25,954 bases of DNA from Oppiella nova (taxonomy: Eukaryota; Arthropoda; Arachnida; Sarcoptiformes; Oppiidae). Of this stretch, positions 1-8,972 are shown piece after piece. Numbering within the stretch: position 1 is the stretch's first letter; every line of letters starts with the position of its first letter. The stretch is taken from positions 1 to 25,954 of the forward strand of contig CAJPVJ010000414.1 of assembly GCA_905397405.1 (NCBI GenBank), in the 5' to 3' direction. The position numbers and the translations under genes are program-made. The notes beneath the pieces were generated by a model. That model saw nothing but the letters and a program-made list of their open reading frames with translations. It searched no databases and was not told the DNA's origin.

Positions 1-566
1 TGGTGTCTGGCCATACATTCCCCACTGACTTTGACAGCGCCGGTAACAGTGCCTGCACTTCAACTGCCAGTCCTTACATCAGTAACTGTGAGTTTGATGG
101 GGCCGGTGCTATACTTAGCCATATCTATGGAAAACTGAACGCTAAGAATACGGGCGAAAGGACGGGTAGTTTTATAGAAATAGATCAGTCGGAGTTCATA
201 AGTAGTCCATTGGCCACGGGATTGGATACCAAGGGATTCGTTTATGTGCCGAAAGCCTGTGCCGATGGCGAGAAGTGTCGACTCCATGTGTCCTTTCATG
301 GATGTCTTCAGTCATATTCAAACGTTGGCGACAAATATATCAAAAACACAGGTTTTGATCGTTGGGCCGACACTAACAATGTGATCGTACTGTTCCCACA
401 AACCCATTCCGATATGACAATGCATTTTACGCCAACTAATTACTGGCTAAATAACTTAAATGCCTGTTGGGATTGGATCGGATGGTATGGCGGCGCTACT
501 TTTCCCACCAAAAATGGACCTCAAATGGCGTTTATTAAGAAAATGATTGACAGAATTGCCAAATAA
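1..566 (+). CDS. PHB depolymerase-like secreted esterase, 3' part (5'-truncated by window edge)
   Basis: The frame is open at the window edge and ends at TAA 564-566, giving about 188 residues. The first visible residues, S-G-H-T-F-P-T-D, match the segment that carries the catalytic His in extracellular poly(3-hydroxybutyrate) depolymerase-like esterases. Next come the C-E-F-D-G-A-G segment, then C-R-L-H-V-S-F-H-G-C, F-D-R-W-A-D-T-N-N-V-I-V-L-F-P-Q and C-W-D-W-I-G-W-Y-G, all typical of the C-terminal half of this circularly permuted alpha/beta-hydrolase family. The nucleophile Ser and the Asp of the triad should lie upstream, outside the window. The family hydrolyses ester bonds in bacterial storage polyester or related substrates and is normally secreted; the many Cys fit that. 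There is no intron in the visible part, and a polyadenylation signal follows the stop at 665. The family is mainly bacterial and fungal, so acquisition by transfer is plausible. Family call is confident; substrate is not. Confidence 0.85.
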   Translation, partial: VSGHTFPTDFDSAGNSACTSTASPYISNCEFDGAGAILSHIYGKLNAKNTGERTGSFIEIDQSEFISSPLATGLDTKGFVYVPKACADGEKCRLHVSFHGCLQSYSNVGDKYIKNTGFDRWADTNNVIVLFPQTHSDMTMHFTPTNYWLNNLNACWDWIGWYGGATFPTKNGPQMAFIKKMIDRIAK

Positions 567-1005
567 AGTGAAACAAAGTTTAGTCAAAAAGTCAAGATTG
601 CATTCGTGAATGAAATTCCCTGTCAGTTATGTTCAACACAATTTTACAATACTGTATCATTTTTAATAAAATATAAATTCTAAACTTAAATTTTATGTAA
701 ATTATGTGCCATATCTAATAGAAGCAAAAAATAAATTGACAATTAATTTGATATAGGTTATAATCTTTTATTTAAAAAATTATTATTAAAATGATAAACA
801 GTTACAGAATTCTTGGAAATACTAGTAAAGGCTATGTATGACTAACCCTTCAGTTAATCCAAAGATATATCGATTTGTTTGGCACTCATGTGCGGCACCG
901 ACTCAGACATGTCTTGGCATTTGAAAACTCGAAAACAAGTCAAATGTCAAACAAAATATCAAATTTGGATATTTCTTGTCTCATACTTCAGTCGTTGACG
1001 AACTC
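567..1005 (+). other. Intergenic region with possible promoter of EB/PY protein A
   Basis: After the 3'UTR the sequence is AT-rich without coding frames. Around 988-993 there is TTCAGTCG, a match to the arthropod initiator TCAGT. Transcription from there would leave a 5' leader of only about 16 nt before the ATG at 1006. No clear TATA box sits 30 bp upstream, so the promoter assignment is weak. Confidence 0.35.
665..670 (+). terminator. Polyadenylation signal of the PHB depolymerase-like gene
   Basis: AATAAA about 100 nt after the stop codon, followed by AT-rich sequence. It supports a eukaryotic transcript ending here. Confidence 0.6.
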
Positions 1006-1791
1006 ATGATTAATCTAAACGAATATCACTTACGATTGATCCTATCGCTGGAAATCCTGAATTTATGTCCAGAGTTGGTGAGCGCCGACAGTCATGTCTC
1101 AAACGCCAAGACATTCGGCCAGTTCTGCTGGTCGTCCATTGAATGTCAGGTCAACAGTCACTGTCAGCGGGCGAGTGAGACCCACAGACACGGCACCTGT
1201 CAGTGCATACCCGGCTTCATACGGACGGACACGTGGCTCGAGTGCGTCGAACCGCGCCGTTATGACCAGCCCTGCGATATGAGCCATCAGTGCCAGCACT
1301 ACGACCCCCACACCGTCTGCGAGACGGGGGCGCAGGGGGTGACGAGGTGTCTGTGCGCTGACTATTACCGGTACAACTTTGCGGACAACCGGTGCCAATG
1401 GTGTGATGATGACGAGTGCCGACTATTCAGTCAGACCTCGCCCCCAATGACCAACACTTATAACGAGAAGTACAACCGTTGGTATCACAACGTGAACGGG
1501 ATTTTCGGCATTTGGGCCTCACTTCTGATTATGGCTCTACCCATCAGTCTCTTCCTGTTCTTCGTGGGCCTCAGATTCGCCAAACAGTTGTTACATCCAA
1601 ACCATACTCCCAGTGATTCCCATAGGAATGCGTTGAATTCGCTAATTAGCCAAAGTATGACCCCGAGCCAAGTTTTTGTTACCCTCCCCCATGAAGTCAT
1701 TACCCCAGAGCCTCCCCCGACATATGAAGAACTCATCAAAAGTTCACGACTTCCCACATATGAAGAAGCGTTGAATAACATGTTTTGCTGA
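1006..1791 (+). CDS. EB-module single-pass membrane protein with PY motifs (family member A)
   Basis: 261 residues in one exon. The ATG at 1006 is chosen because the upstream in-frame extension starts only with TTG. A signal peptide covers about residues 1-27. The ectodomain has two EB-like cysteine modules: C41, C47, C53, C65, C67, C80 and C90, C96, C105, C115, C117, C130. The second contains C-Q-H-Y-D-P-H-T-V-C. Two further Cys (133, 138) follow. A membrane span lies at about 165-189. The cytosolic tail carries P-P-T-Y (237-240) and L-P-T-Y-E-E-A (249-255), motifs known to bind WW domains of Nedd4-type ubiquitin ligases and so to control endocytosis or sorting. The predicted topology is type I. 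Two paralogues with the same layout lie at 20087 and 21526. The ligand is unknown and the protein has no name I recognise. An AATAAA follows at 1811. Confidence 0.85.
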   Translation: MINLNEYHLRLILSLEILNLCPELVSADSHVSNAKTFGQFCWSSIECQVNSHCQRASETHRHGTCQCIPGFIRTDTWLECVEPRRYDQPCDMSHQCQHYDPHTVCETGAQGVTRCLCADYYRYNFADNRCQWCDDDECRLFSQTSPPMTNTYNEKYNRWYHNVNGIFGIWASLLIMALPISLFLFFVGLRFAKQLLHPNHTPSDSHRNALNSLISQSMTPSQVFVTLPHEVITPEPPPTYEELIKSSRLPTYEEALNNMFC

Positions 1792-1810
1792 CCAATAGTT
1801 TGTTGTATTA

Positions 1811-1816
1811 AATAAA
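1811..1816 (+). terminator. Polyadenylation signal of EB/PY gene A
   Basis: AATAAA 20 nt after the stop codon at 1789-1791. A second AATAA-rich stretch follows immediately. Confidence 0.5.
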
Positions 1817-1850
1817 TATAAATAATATTTTATTGCCGAAAATCAAATGT

Positions 1851-1852
<2 letters not shown>

Positions 1853-1886
<34 letters not shown>
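1853..1886 (+). repeat. (AG)17 microsatellite
   Basis: An uninterrupted AG dinucleotide run of 34 nt lies just downstream of EB/PY gene A. It separates that gene from the convergent 3' end of the CAAX gene. Confidence 0.95.
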
Positions 1887-1889
<3 letters not shown>

Positions 1890-2068
1890 TAAAAAATCAT
1901 AAGTCATCATAAAATTATTGTAATTTTTGTACTCTATATTGAATGTAAATAAATGTATGAAAAATTAAGAGTTAAATAAAAGAATTTTTGAGAAAAACAG
2001 TTGAATACAAATAAAAACTTTTGCTTAAACTTTATTTTGTTTGAAATTTAATTATATTTAACATTTGA

Positions 2069-2074
2069 TTTATT
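2069..2074 (-). terminator. Polyadenylation signal of the CAAX-protein gene
   Basis: TTTATT on the plus strand, read as AATAAA on the minus strand. It lies 72 nt downstream of the minus-strand stop codon at 2146-2148 and supports this as the last exon. Confidence 0.55.
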
Positions 2075-2145
2075 TAATGGAAATTAATTGATTAATTAAA
2101 CAAAATTTTGGATGAAATGAATGGAGGAATGGGTGAGGAAAGGGA

Positions 2146-2622
2146 TCACATTATTACACAACAGGCCCGCTTCTTCTTGATAGGGGTCTGGGTTTCCATA
2201 TCAGCCGTCTATTGATAGTCACAGAAATGGATTCAATGAATAGTTTAATAATGTATTCAAAGGGTATACCATAGGCATCGCCTGGACAGCCATGTCGGAC
2301 ACTTGAGGCTTCGGTAGTTCAGCGAATACAACAACTGGTTCCTCTATTACATCATTCATGGCATCCATTACTGGCAAGGATTGCGTTGGTTGTGCCGGCG
2401 ATACAGTGGGACTGGTATGCTGTGCCCCATATGTCGGACCAGATAGGAGCCATTGGTGTGGAGCAGTGAATGACTTGTTTGCCACGAATTTACCTCCGCT
2501 TTCATTCCTCCTAATGAAGTCTCCGATTAATGATGAGGACAGGGATTCTGTGCTCAGAATTGAATTATTTGTATGAATTGTAAAGTGTTTTATCAATTAG
2601 TCTTACTTTGTTTGTCTGTCAT
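2146..2622 (-). CDS. Orphan 118-residue protein with polybasic C-terminus and CVIM CAAX box (three exons)
   Basis: Minus-strand exons: 2607-2622, 2270-2547 and 2146-2208, totalling 357 nt = 118 codons plus TGA. Intron 1 (2548-2606, 59 nt) has donor A|GTAAGA and acceptor CACAG. Intron 2 (2209-2269, 61 nt) has donor ATG|GTATAC and acceptor AATAG. The frame is kept through both. The long middle exon has no early in-frame ATG of its own, so the small first exon supplies the start (ATG 2620-2622). The protein has no signal peptide or membrane span. It is Ser/Pro/Thr-rich and contains D-V-I-E-E-P-V-V (71-78). It ends K-K-K-R-A-C-C-V-I-M. Known biology: C-V-I-M with terminal Met is a farnesyltransferase substrate, an upstream Cys is commonly palmitoylated, and a polybasic patch targets the plasma membrane. 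Inferred: a lipid-anchored adaptor. I cannot place it in a family; paralemmin-like tails are similar in style only. The exon 1 assignment is the least certain part. Confidence 0.65.
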
Positions 2623-2930
2623 TGCCTTCAGTGGTGTTTTTGTCTTAAATGAAAAATCAGTTTTATATTACTTGTCGTTTGAATCGTTTATGAATAATGA
2701 TTTAAAAATCAGTGTCCGTTTGAATGTCTCGTTCACAGAATTCACACAAAACAATATAAATAAACTAGACTTTGATTAAAATGTAGACAAGTATTGAGTT
2801 ATTGTTGTAATTGTTATGAATGACGAGTAAATGGCAATTTAAAAACTCATTTATAACAACTTATGTTATAATTACATATTTGGTTCACATGATCTCAAAT
2901 CACACCAAATCTATTGCCATCGATTAGAAA
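2623..2930 (+). promoter_or_regulatory. Shared head-to-head promoter region, CAAX gene / TM-Lys-rich gene 1
   Basis: 308 bp separate the minus-strand ATG (2622) from the plus-strand ATG (2931). The right part, from TGTAATTGTTAT at 2806 and GGTTCACATGATCTCAAAT at about 2882 onward, recurs upstream of the tandem copy at 3631 and about 3717, so the plus-strand promoter was duplicated with the gene. A 68-codon open frame at 2573-2779 overlaps this region and is not supported. Confidence 0.5.
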
Positions 2931-4165
2931 ATGAAAGAATTAGAGTTTATATTATACTCGTTGTTAGTAGCGGTGGCCGTAATCTTCGTGTCAGTTATGA
3001 TCGGATTTGTATTCTTTAAGAAAGAAATGACAGAAATGTTATCGTTTTCATCCGATAGTAAATCAAAGAAAAAGAAATATAAGAATAATAAAGACATCGA
3101 AGCCAATAAAAATCGCAACAAGAAATTAGATGCTAATAAAAATGTTGCCAAAAATAAAGTGAACCCAAAATTGAACGCAAATGTTAAGGAGCACCACAAG
3201 AATAAACCCGAGGCTAAGACAATGGTCAATAAGGGGAAGTCCTTTGAACACATGGGAAAGGCTACATTCGGACACGGACTCGATCTACATGCCGTCCCCG
3301 TCCGTACGGCTACTGAAGAGTTTGTGCCCGGCGTCGGACCAATTAAGAGCACAATACCTAATCCTGATTCGTGATCCCACCCAACGAGTGCTCATATTTT
3401 ATATTTATTTTTTGTTTGTTTTAATATTATTTAGCTTGTAGAGAATTTTATTAAATCTTGAGATTTAGAAAATATCTCTGAAAATTCATTAAAGATATTA
3501 ATCTCTAAAATCTTTAGCGTTTTTAAGTGAAATTTTTATTATGGAAAGAATATTGCAATTTATAACTCGTTATGTATTAAAATTTACTAAACATGTTTTA
3601 ACTTAAAATTATTGATCAATAATCATACTCTGTAATTGTTATAAATGAAAAGTGACCGCGAGCTCTTTGTAAGTTGTCGTGATATTTAAATGTTAGCATA
3701 ATTATCGTATTATTTGGTAACATAATCTCAAACCAAACTAAACTATTTTCGTTGATGAAATATGAAAGATTTGGACGTTATATTGATTTGTTTGCTAATA
3801 GTAGTGTCAGTATTCTGTGTAACAGTTATTATCTCATTAATATTCTTTAAGCAAGAAATGACACAATTGTTGTCATTTTCATCCGAAAATCTCGGTATAA
3901 GTAAAAGAAAGAAAAAGAAATATAGAAATAATAAAGACATTGAAGCCAATAAAAATAACAAGAAATTAATTACAAATAAAACTGTTGTCAAAAACAGAGA
4001 TAAACCCAAATTGAATGCAAATATAAAAGGGTACGACAAGAATAAGCCAAATGCGAGGGCTGTGTCCAGAGCTAAACTCAAGAGTTTATTCCTGGTGTCG
4101 GACACCTTAAGAGTACTATACCCTCCCCATCTAGAAAAGCAAGGAAATGAGTACTGTACGCACAT
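2806..4165 (+). repeat. Tandem gene duplication (unit about 830 bp)
   Basis: Promoter plus coding region of the TM/Lys-rich gene are present twice in direct orientation. TGTAATTGTTAT is at 2806 and 3631 (offset 825) and the ATGs are at 2931 and 3762 (offset 831). The units have diverged by many substitutions and by a deletion near the 3' end of copy 2. Confidence 0.8.
2931..3374 (+). CDS. Small single-span membrane protein with Lys/Asn-rich tail (tandem copy 1)
   Basis: 147 residues, ATG at 2931, stop TGA 3372-3374. A hydrophobic span at about 7-29 sits at the very N-terminus with no cleavage site, so a signal-anchor is likely. The basic K-K after it predicts the remaining 118 residues to be cytosolic. 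The middle (about 44-98) is a low-complexity Lys/Asn-rich stretch with repeated A-N-K-N units. The C-terminal 30 residues are of mixed composition and include E-E-F-V-P-G-V-G-P-I-K-S-T-I-P. That motif is conserved at DNA level in the neighbouring copy at 3762, though out of frame there, which suggests the end of the protein was functional in the ancestor. I do not recognise the family. Function unknown. Confidence 0.7.
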   Translation: MKELEFILYSLLVAVAVIFVSVMIGFVFFKKEMTEMLSFSSDSKSKKKKYKNNKDIEANKNRNKKLDANKNVAKNKVNPKLNANVKEHHKNKPEAKTMVNKGKSFEHMGKATFGHGLDLHAVPVRTATEEFVPGVGPIKSTIPNPDS

Positions 4166-4196
4166 ATTTTATATCCAAAAATCAAATTATAAATAA
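3762..4196 (+). CDS. Small single-span membrane protein, tandem copy 2 with frameshifted C-terminus
   Basis: 144 residues, ATG at 3762, stop TAA 4194-4196 overlapping an AATAAA at 4192. Residues 1-98 align with copy 1 (2931-3374): same N-terminal span (about 7-29), F-F-K-x-E-M-T, L-S-F-S-S, N-N-K-D-I-E-A-N-K-N and K-P-K-L-N-A-N. After K-N-K-P-N-A-R the copies diverge. About 90 nt of the copy 1 sequence is missing and the remaining downstream DNA is read in a shifted frame. The other frame near 4077-4150 still encodes E-F-I-P-G-V-G-H-L-K-S-T-I-P, matching the C-terminal motif of copy 1, and ends at TGA 4148-4150. So this is either a decaying duplicate or a protein with a new 40-residue tail. 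A sequencing or assembly indel is also possible. Confidence 0.55.
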   Translation: MKDLDVILICLLIVVSVFCVTVIISLIFFKQEMTQLLSFSSENLGISKRKKKKYRNNKDIEANKNNKKLITNKTVVKNRDKPKLNANIKGYDKNKPNARAVSRAKLKSLFLVSDTLRVLYPPHLEKQGNEYCTHIFYIQKSNYK

Positions 4197-4327
4197 AAAT
4201 ATTTATATACAATTTAAATATTTAAATATAAAATTTTTAATGCTAATATAATATGTTTAAATTATATCAATTTTTATTCAGTAAATATTATAACAATTTT
4301 TTATTAAAGACAAATGCACCGTGAAAA

Positions 4328-4352
4328 TACTGTACTGTACTGTACTGTACTG
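4328..4352 (+). repeat. (TACTG)5 pentanucleotide microsatellite
   Basis: Five perfect TACTG units followed by TATA. The heptamer TACTGTA it contains is scattered over the whole window. Confidence 0.9.
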
Positions 4353-5152
4353 TATAGCAGTAAAAAGGTTTTTAGTATAGCAATGTTATTTAAATTGTTT
4401 ACTATATTTATACATAATATAATCACCAATGAAATAATTGCTTTCAATATTATGCATACAAATCTGTAATTGATTACTTAATTTTATTTTGGGTTAATTT
4501 TATAAATAATTATTCTTGAAATATATTTAATTAATGAATAAATGAATGTTGAGTACATATTTATCGAAGGAAAATTCATTTCAGAGTCAAATAATATTTG
4601 TAATAAGGCATCAAGGTTTTTTTGTCAGAATAAAAACAATGGAACAAGGATATAAAAAACATTTCCGATTCTTTAAAAGTTAATTAAATTTTTCTCTCAA
4701 ATAACTAGTAGTCGAAAAACAAATTGAGGTATTTTTTGGGATAAAAGTGCATAACAACCAGATTCTCGATATTCTGTACAATACTACTACAGTATTACTA
4801 TAAATCAAATCATAGTCTATAACATCTCGCTATATTATAAGGTCATATTTGATACGATATATTGGATAGACTTTTATTCACGACTGTTTGTATAATAAAA
4901 TAGACATAACACATGAATTCAATTGGGTATATTTTAAGTCCAAATATATACCTATTGTGAGAAACTGATGTAAAAGTCGTTTATTTAATGTCGAATCGAT
5001 TCTTAAAAGCAAAGCCAAAGCCTTTTCTATATTTATATTCTCTATGAATATATACTGTTTTGCAGTATTTGTGTCAATATTAGCTCTAAAAATCCAATTT
5101 GCTTTCAACAACTACTCGTACCACTCGTTACTCTCAACTGAATTATCAATAC
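4353..5152. other. AT-rich intergenic, no supported gene
   Basis: Only short stop-interrupted frames are present. A 77-codon minus-strand frame at 4878-5111 begins with TTG, has no family resemblance and no splice or polyadenylation context, so I do not call it. Confidence 0.6.
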
Positions 5153-5492
5153 TCAGTGTCTGTTAGATACCATACCTGAGCATTGATGACAACCTATTTC
5201 ACTGAGCATAAGATCGTTGCATGAATTCTGTCACCACTTGTTGAGCACCGGAGTCTACACAATAAGACTTGGTCTAAAAATAATTTACAATTTTCTTGTT
5301 TGAGTGCTAATTCACAAACACTTGTATACCTCTTATCGGAGACATTTTTAAACGCCAAGTAAGCCATCGGTTCTTAACAAAACAATTCTCACGTAAAACA
5401 CAAATCTTTTTTAATGTATTAATCAATCAGAAGAGTGAAGTCTTTTGGTTCATATATTATAGATAAGCGAGTGTTTGATTGATTATAATTTA
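5153..5492 (+). promoter_or_regulatory. Candidate promoter and 5' leader (with possible intron) of the 74-aa TM gene
   Basis: A TCAGTG initiator-like match lies at 5153. A candidate leader intron runs 5359-5430 (72 nt): CCAA|GTAAGC to AATCAG|AAG. An alternative AT-rich core (ATATATTATAGATA) sits just upstream of the ATG. The evidence is motif-level only. Confidence 0.3.
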
Positions 5493-5717
5493 ATGTCAAC
5501 AGATTGTAACGCAATGTTTGACAGAGTATTCAATTGCATTGTGTTCGCGACGATGACACTCATACTCGCGGCACAAGTATTCACGAGAGTTCCGCAAAAG
5601 GATACCACCGCCGGACACACCATCCCTAAGACCACCACACATTTCCCCGATGTTATTGTGGAGCCCGTGGTCACCGACATACCCATGCGGGCCAAGCCCA
5701 TGAGATTTGGCAAATGA
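5493..5717 (+). CDS. 74-residue single-span membrane protein
   Basis: ATG at 5493, stop TGA 5715-5717; the six codons upstream are open but start with TTG. GC-rich third positions in the second half and an AATAAA at 5830, 113 nt after the stop, support a real gene. Residues about 12-30 form one hydrophobic span with Cys 5 and 15. The remaining 44 residues are hydrophilic and Thr/Pro-rich, and contain D-V-I-V-E-P-V-V-T-D-I-P-M (53-65) and a basic end R-F-G-K. The D-V-I-x-E-P-V-V string also occurs in the CAAX protein at 2146-2622. That may be shared ancestry, a shared binding motif, or chance. The protein is not recognised. The overlapping 76-codon antisense frame is a shadow. Confidence 0.65.
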   Translation: MSTDCNAMFDRVFNCIVFATMTLILAAQVFTRVPQKDTTAGHTIPKTTTHFPDVIVEPVVTDIPMRAKPMRFGK

Positions 5718-5829
5718 TTGCTTTAGTAATCATTTTTGGGATACCATTCATGTGTGAGAATCCATATAATTATGTTTATTATTATTGATAATCATTTTAT
5801 TGGACTTTTTTATAAGGAGTGGACATGAA

Positions 5830-5835
5830 AATAAA
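5830..5835 (+). terminator. Polyadenylation signal of the 74-aa TM gene
   Basis: AATAAA 113 nt after the stop, followed by a GT-containing stretch. Confidence 0.5.
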
Positions 5836-7309
5836 GTCTTCAAGTATTGAAAGTATTTAAAATCATTACTAATCATTCATTAATGAATTTAATCATTAAA
5901 TATTATTTATTACACAAATTATTTATGATCCATAACCAACATAACCCTCATAACTATTGTTTTGCTTAATTTATAATTTTGTTTACTTTGGACTTATTAA
6001 TACCAATTCAAGCACAATGTTAAGTAGAAATGATTAGTAAATTGGTTATTGATTACCAAATCCATTATTTATTGGGTTTATGTAGTAAATTCAATTATAA
6101 AAAGAAAAGGTTAGATTCAATACTAAGTCATTCTTACAGTGAACTCTATAATTAGGTTAGAATCGGCCTATCTTTTTAAAATTGACTATACAGTCCACAA
6201 ATGAATCTAAATATCTTCCCACATATACTCAAATCAATTATTTTCATGAGACCTACACTTAAAATAATTTAATGTTTACATTAATTATTATATAAATTAT
6301 TACATAAAATAAAATTTTATTATAAATTATAATTTATAATCAATAATCATGTGTGTAAATTAAGAATATTATATTTATAATGTATTAATGGTAACATTTT
6401 GAGAAATATGATACTTTATGTAAGCATATAAACCAACAATATTCTACATATAATTATAAACTTTATACTGATGTATTTCCATGTTTTGACATAATTTATT
6501 AAATAATAAAATACGATAAATAAATAAAGCATGTCATTAAAATTACGCTAATCAAATGGTATCTAAAGTTATTCGCAAATTTAGTTAAGTTTTAATTGGA
6601 TGCATGAATTTGAAAATTAGTTTTTATTAGAATATTCACAACAATAATTCAGTAAATTTTTAATTTCACTCAAGAATTCATTCATTAGGAATACATTATT
6701 AAAATCTTGATTATACAAATAATAAATGCAAACTTGGGTTTTAATTATATTTATTTAAAGATAATTGGTTTAATGATGAATATTTACTAATAAATAAGAG
6801 TTTCTAATATAAAATGTTTAGGGTGATTAATGGCTTGTAAAAACTGACATTAATTTTTAAATCATTAATTTTAATGAACGCAACAAATTTGACAAATTAA
6901 ACAATTAGCCAAACAAACACTTTATTAAACTTAAGTAGCATTTAATAGTAAACATATTGGTTCAAAACTCACACAACAATTAACATTTAAGGTATTCATA
7001 TAATATTAAACATGTTTTGAATAAAATAAATCACATTAACATTTGAACATTATGTGAAACAGTAATGAAAACTAATGAAATTGTTGAAACTAAACTCGAT
7101 ATTAAATACATACAAATAAAATTAAATTTATATTATAATTTATAAATATTCATAAATATATCAATATAACCAATAATTATATATCAAACGCAATGGAATT
7201 ACTGATTAAATGGTATTAATTATCCTTATGTCTGATTATAAACTTAAACATCTGGAATCGGATTAAGTCTTATCATTATCTCTCGTCATCATCTACTGTA
7301 TAAGACATC
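5836..7309. other. AT-rich intergenic, no gene seen
   Basis: Very AT-rich with many short A/T runs and stops in all frames. The right end contains the 3'UTR of the minus-strand agatoxin-like peptide gene. I found no clear AATAAA equivalent close to its stop. Confidence 0.6.
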
Positions 7310-8972
7310 TCAACCCCATTTCTGAAATAGACCGGCTCTAGAGCACCGACAGTTGGTTCCCCAGACATTACATCTATTAATAAATGAATACAAAATTTTA
7401 TTACAGAATTTGGTGCAGAATTGATGCAGAATTGATGCAAACAAATGAATGCCTGAATGAATGGATACCTGCAGATAGAGCTGTCGCAGCAGTCATCAGG
7501 TCTGTGGTCACAACTGGCCGCTCGTCTCAAACAACTTCTTCTAAACAAATGAAACATTTATTAAGGTTTACAACAAAAACCATCTCTTGTTTGCAGATTA
7601 TAGTAAAACTCACTTTCTATTAACAAATAAAAGTTTAGCGATATTTCCGTTGTAGTCGTCCATTAAATCAGAGGAGAGTTCACTGTCTGCTGTTTTCCGC
7701 AATAAATATAAAATTAATTTCGGTTTCACAACAAAAACTCATTTATAAAACTAGTATTCATTTTATGATATAAATTGGGAATTAATTTTATAATTAATGA
7801 ATTGTTTTCTGTTTTTTTGCAAAAGGTTTGATGCTTTGAGACATGTTTTCAAAACACATTTGTAATTAAAATTCTGCAAATAAAAGTCAATGAAATTTGA
7901 ACATTTAATTATTTATCATTTGGTTAACAAAGATTTTTAGTAAACTAACAAAAAAAGTTCAGCAAACAATTGTGTTCAAAAATAGAGTATTAAATATTTA
8001 ATTTACTCTGATTTAAAGTTATTTAAATTAATGAAATTTCTTTTATTTAATATTAACTTATTATAACTCATCTAAAATATTTAAAAATAATTATATTATA
8101 TTGTGCATGTTATCGTATATATGGGCAAATGTTAAGATTATAAATAAACATTATTAAAATTTCTGCTTAATTTAAAATACGATTAAAATTCCTATATTTT
8201 AAAATCAACTTAAAATAACTATAAAAACAATTGTCAACATTTTTAATTAAATTCGCCAAATGTTACAGATCATTAAACTAGTTTTAAAATTAATTAAAAT
8301 CTCTATGAACTTTAAATGTTAAAATTTAAATGAATAGTTTATATTATCATACATCGATTTTGTATTATAAATAGCATTTCATTTGCAGAATATTTGATAG
8401 AATAATATTAATTCACAAGAAAATTATGTCTTTTTAGGAAATGTTGAATAAAAACTAAAATTCTTTTGATTTGTTTGACAACACTTTAAGCAAAAACAGA
8501 AAATATTATAAAATTCAGAGAATTTGATAAGAAAAACAAAAACATATTGTATTGAAATATCTAAAATTTTTCTTTCAATCAGAGAGTGTAGGAGTTTTCA
8601 AACAATTCAATAAAATGTCATTCAATGGAAAGGCATCTTAAAACTCAACAGTTGTATGTGTTTGATATGAATGCATCTCTATTTAAATTGAAACCTTTAG
8701 CTATTGTTTCATAAGAATTTTTTAGTTAAATTTGACTAAACTTTGCAAAAATAAATATAAAGAAGAAATTTGCATTCAATTCTCAAAATTCCAAATAAAA
8801 TGTCTAAAATTAGTTGTGAAAACAGACCACTCGTGCTGTAGTACCGACTCGTCGCCAGATTCTCCACAATTGCCGACAAAATTAGTAGTAATAATAAAAC
8901 GCGAGAAACGGTCGATATTTTATAGTTTATGTTTAGTCTCGTCATAATTGGCATCAATGAGAGTGACATCAT
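7310..8972 (-). CDS. Agatoxin-like peptide (ALP) neuropeptide precursor, four coding exons
   Basis: Minus-strand coding exons: signal exon from ATG 8972 to about 8828 or 8845 (donor unresolved), then about 7614-7686, 7469-7540 and 7310-7373 (stop TGA 7310-7312). The last two introns are clear: 7541-7613 (A|GTGAGT to TTTAG, 73 nt) and 7374-7468 (AG|GTATCC to AATAG, 95 nt); the frame is kept through both. The signal exon is preceded by a strong acceptor TTTCCAG (exon from 8993) and encodes a Leu-rich hydrophobic core. An acidic propeptide follows, then a basic K-R cleavage site. The mature region has eight Cys in the order C-x6-C-x6-CC-x4-C-x-C-x6-C-x-C, an inhibitor-cystine-knot framework. It ends F-Q-K-W-G, giving a C-terminal amide. 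Known: ALPs are conserved arthropod neuropeptides related to spider agatoxins. So this is probably a secreted neurohormone, not a venom component. A noncoding exon may end at 15402. Confidence 0.85.

Noticed and set aside
1099-1781. Minus-strand frames (99 and 98 codons) and a plus 62-codon frame over EB/PY gene A
   Set aside because: They overlap a well-supported coding region; GC-rich codons keep antisense frames open by chance.
2219-2269. Unspliced C-terminal end of the minus-strand frame (stop at 2219-2221)
   Set aside because: The segment is AT-rich and hydrophobic in translation, is flanked by GT and AG, and removing it joins in frame to a meaningful CAAX end.
2924-4165. Long antisense frames of 142 and 140 codons opposite the two TM/Lys-rich genes (2924-3352 and 3743-4165)
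   Set aside because: Both are shadows of Lys/Asn-rich codons, which read as Phe/Leu on the other strand. The plus frames have ATG starts, a plausible membrane span and duplicated promoters.
4878-5111. 77-codon minus frame
   Set aside because: Starts at TTG, AT-rich composition, no similarity and no neighbouring signals.
7276-7557. Continuous 93-codon minus frame and 79-codon plus frame over the ALP exons
   Set aside because: They read through an intron and in a different frame from the knot exons; the spliced product has a recognisable cysteine framework and the unspliced one does not.
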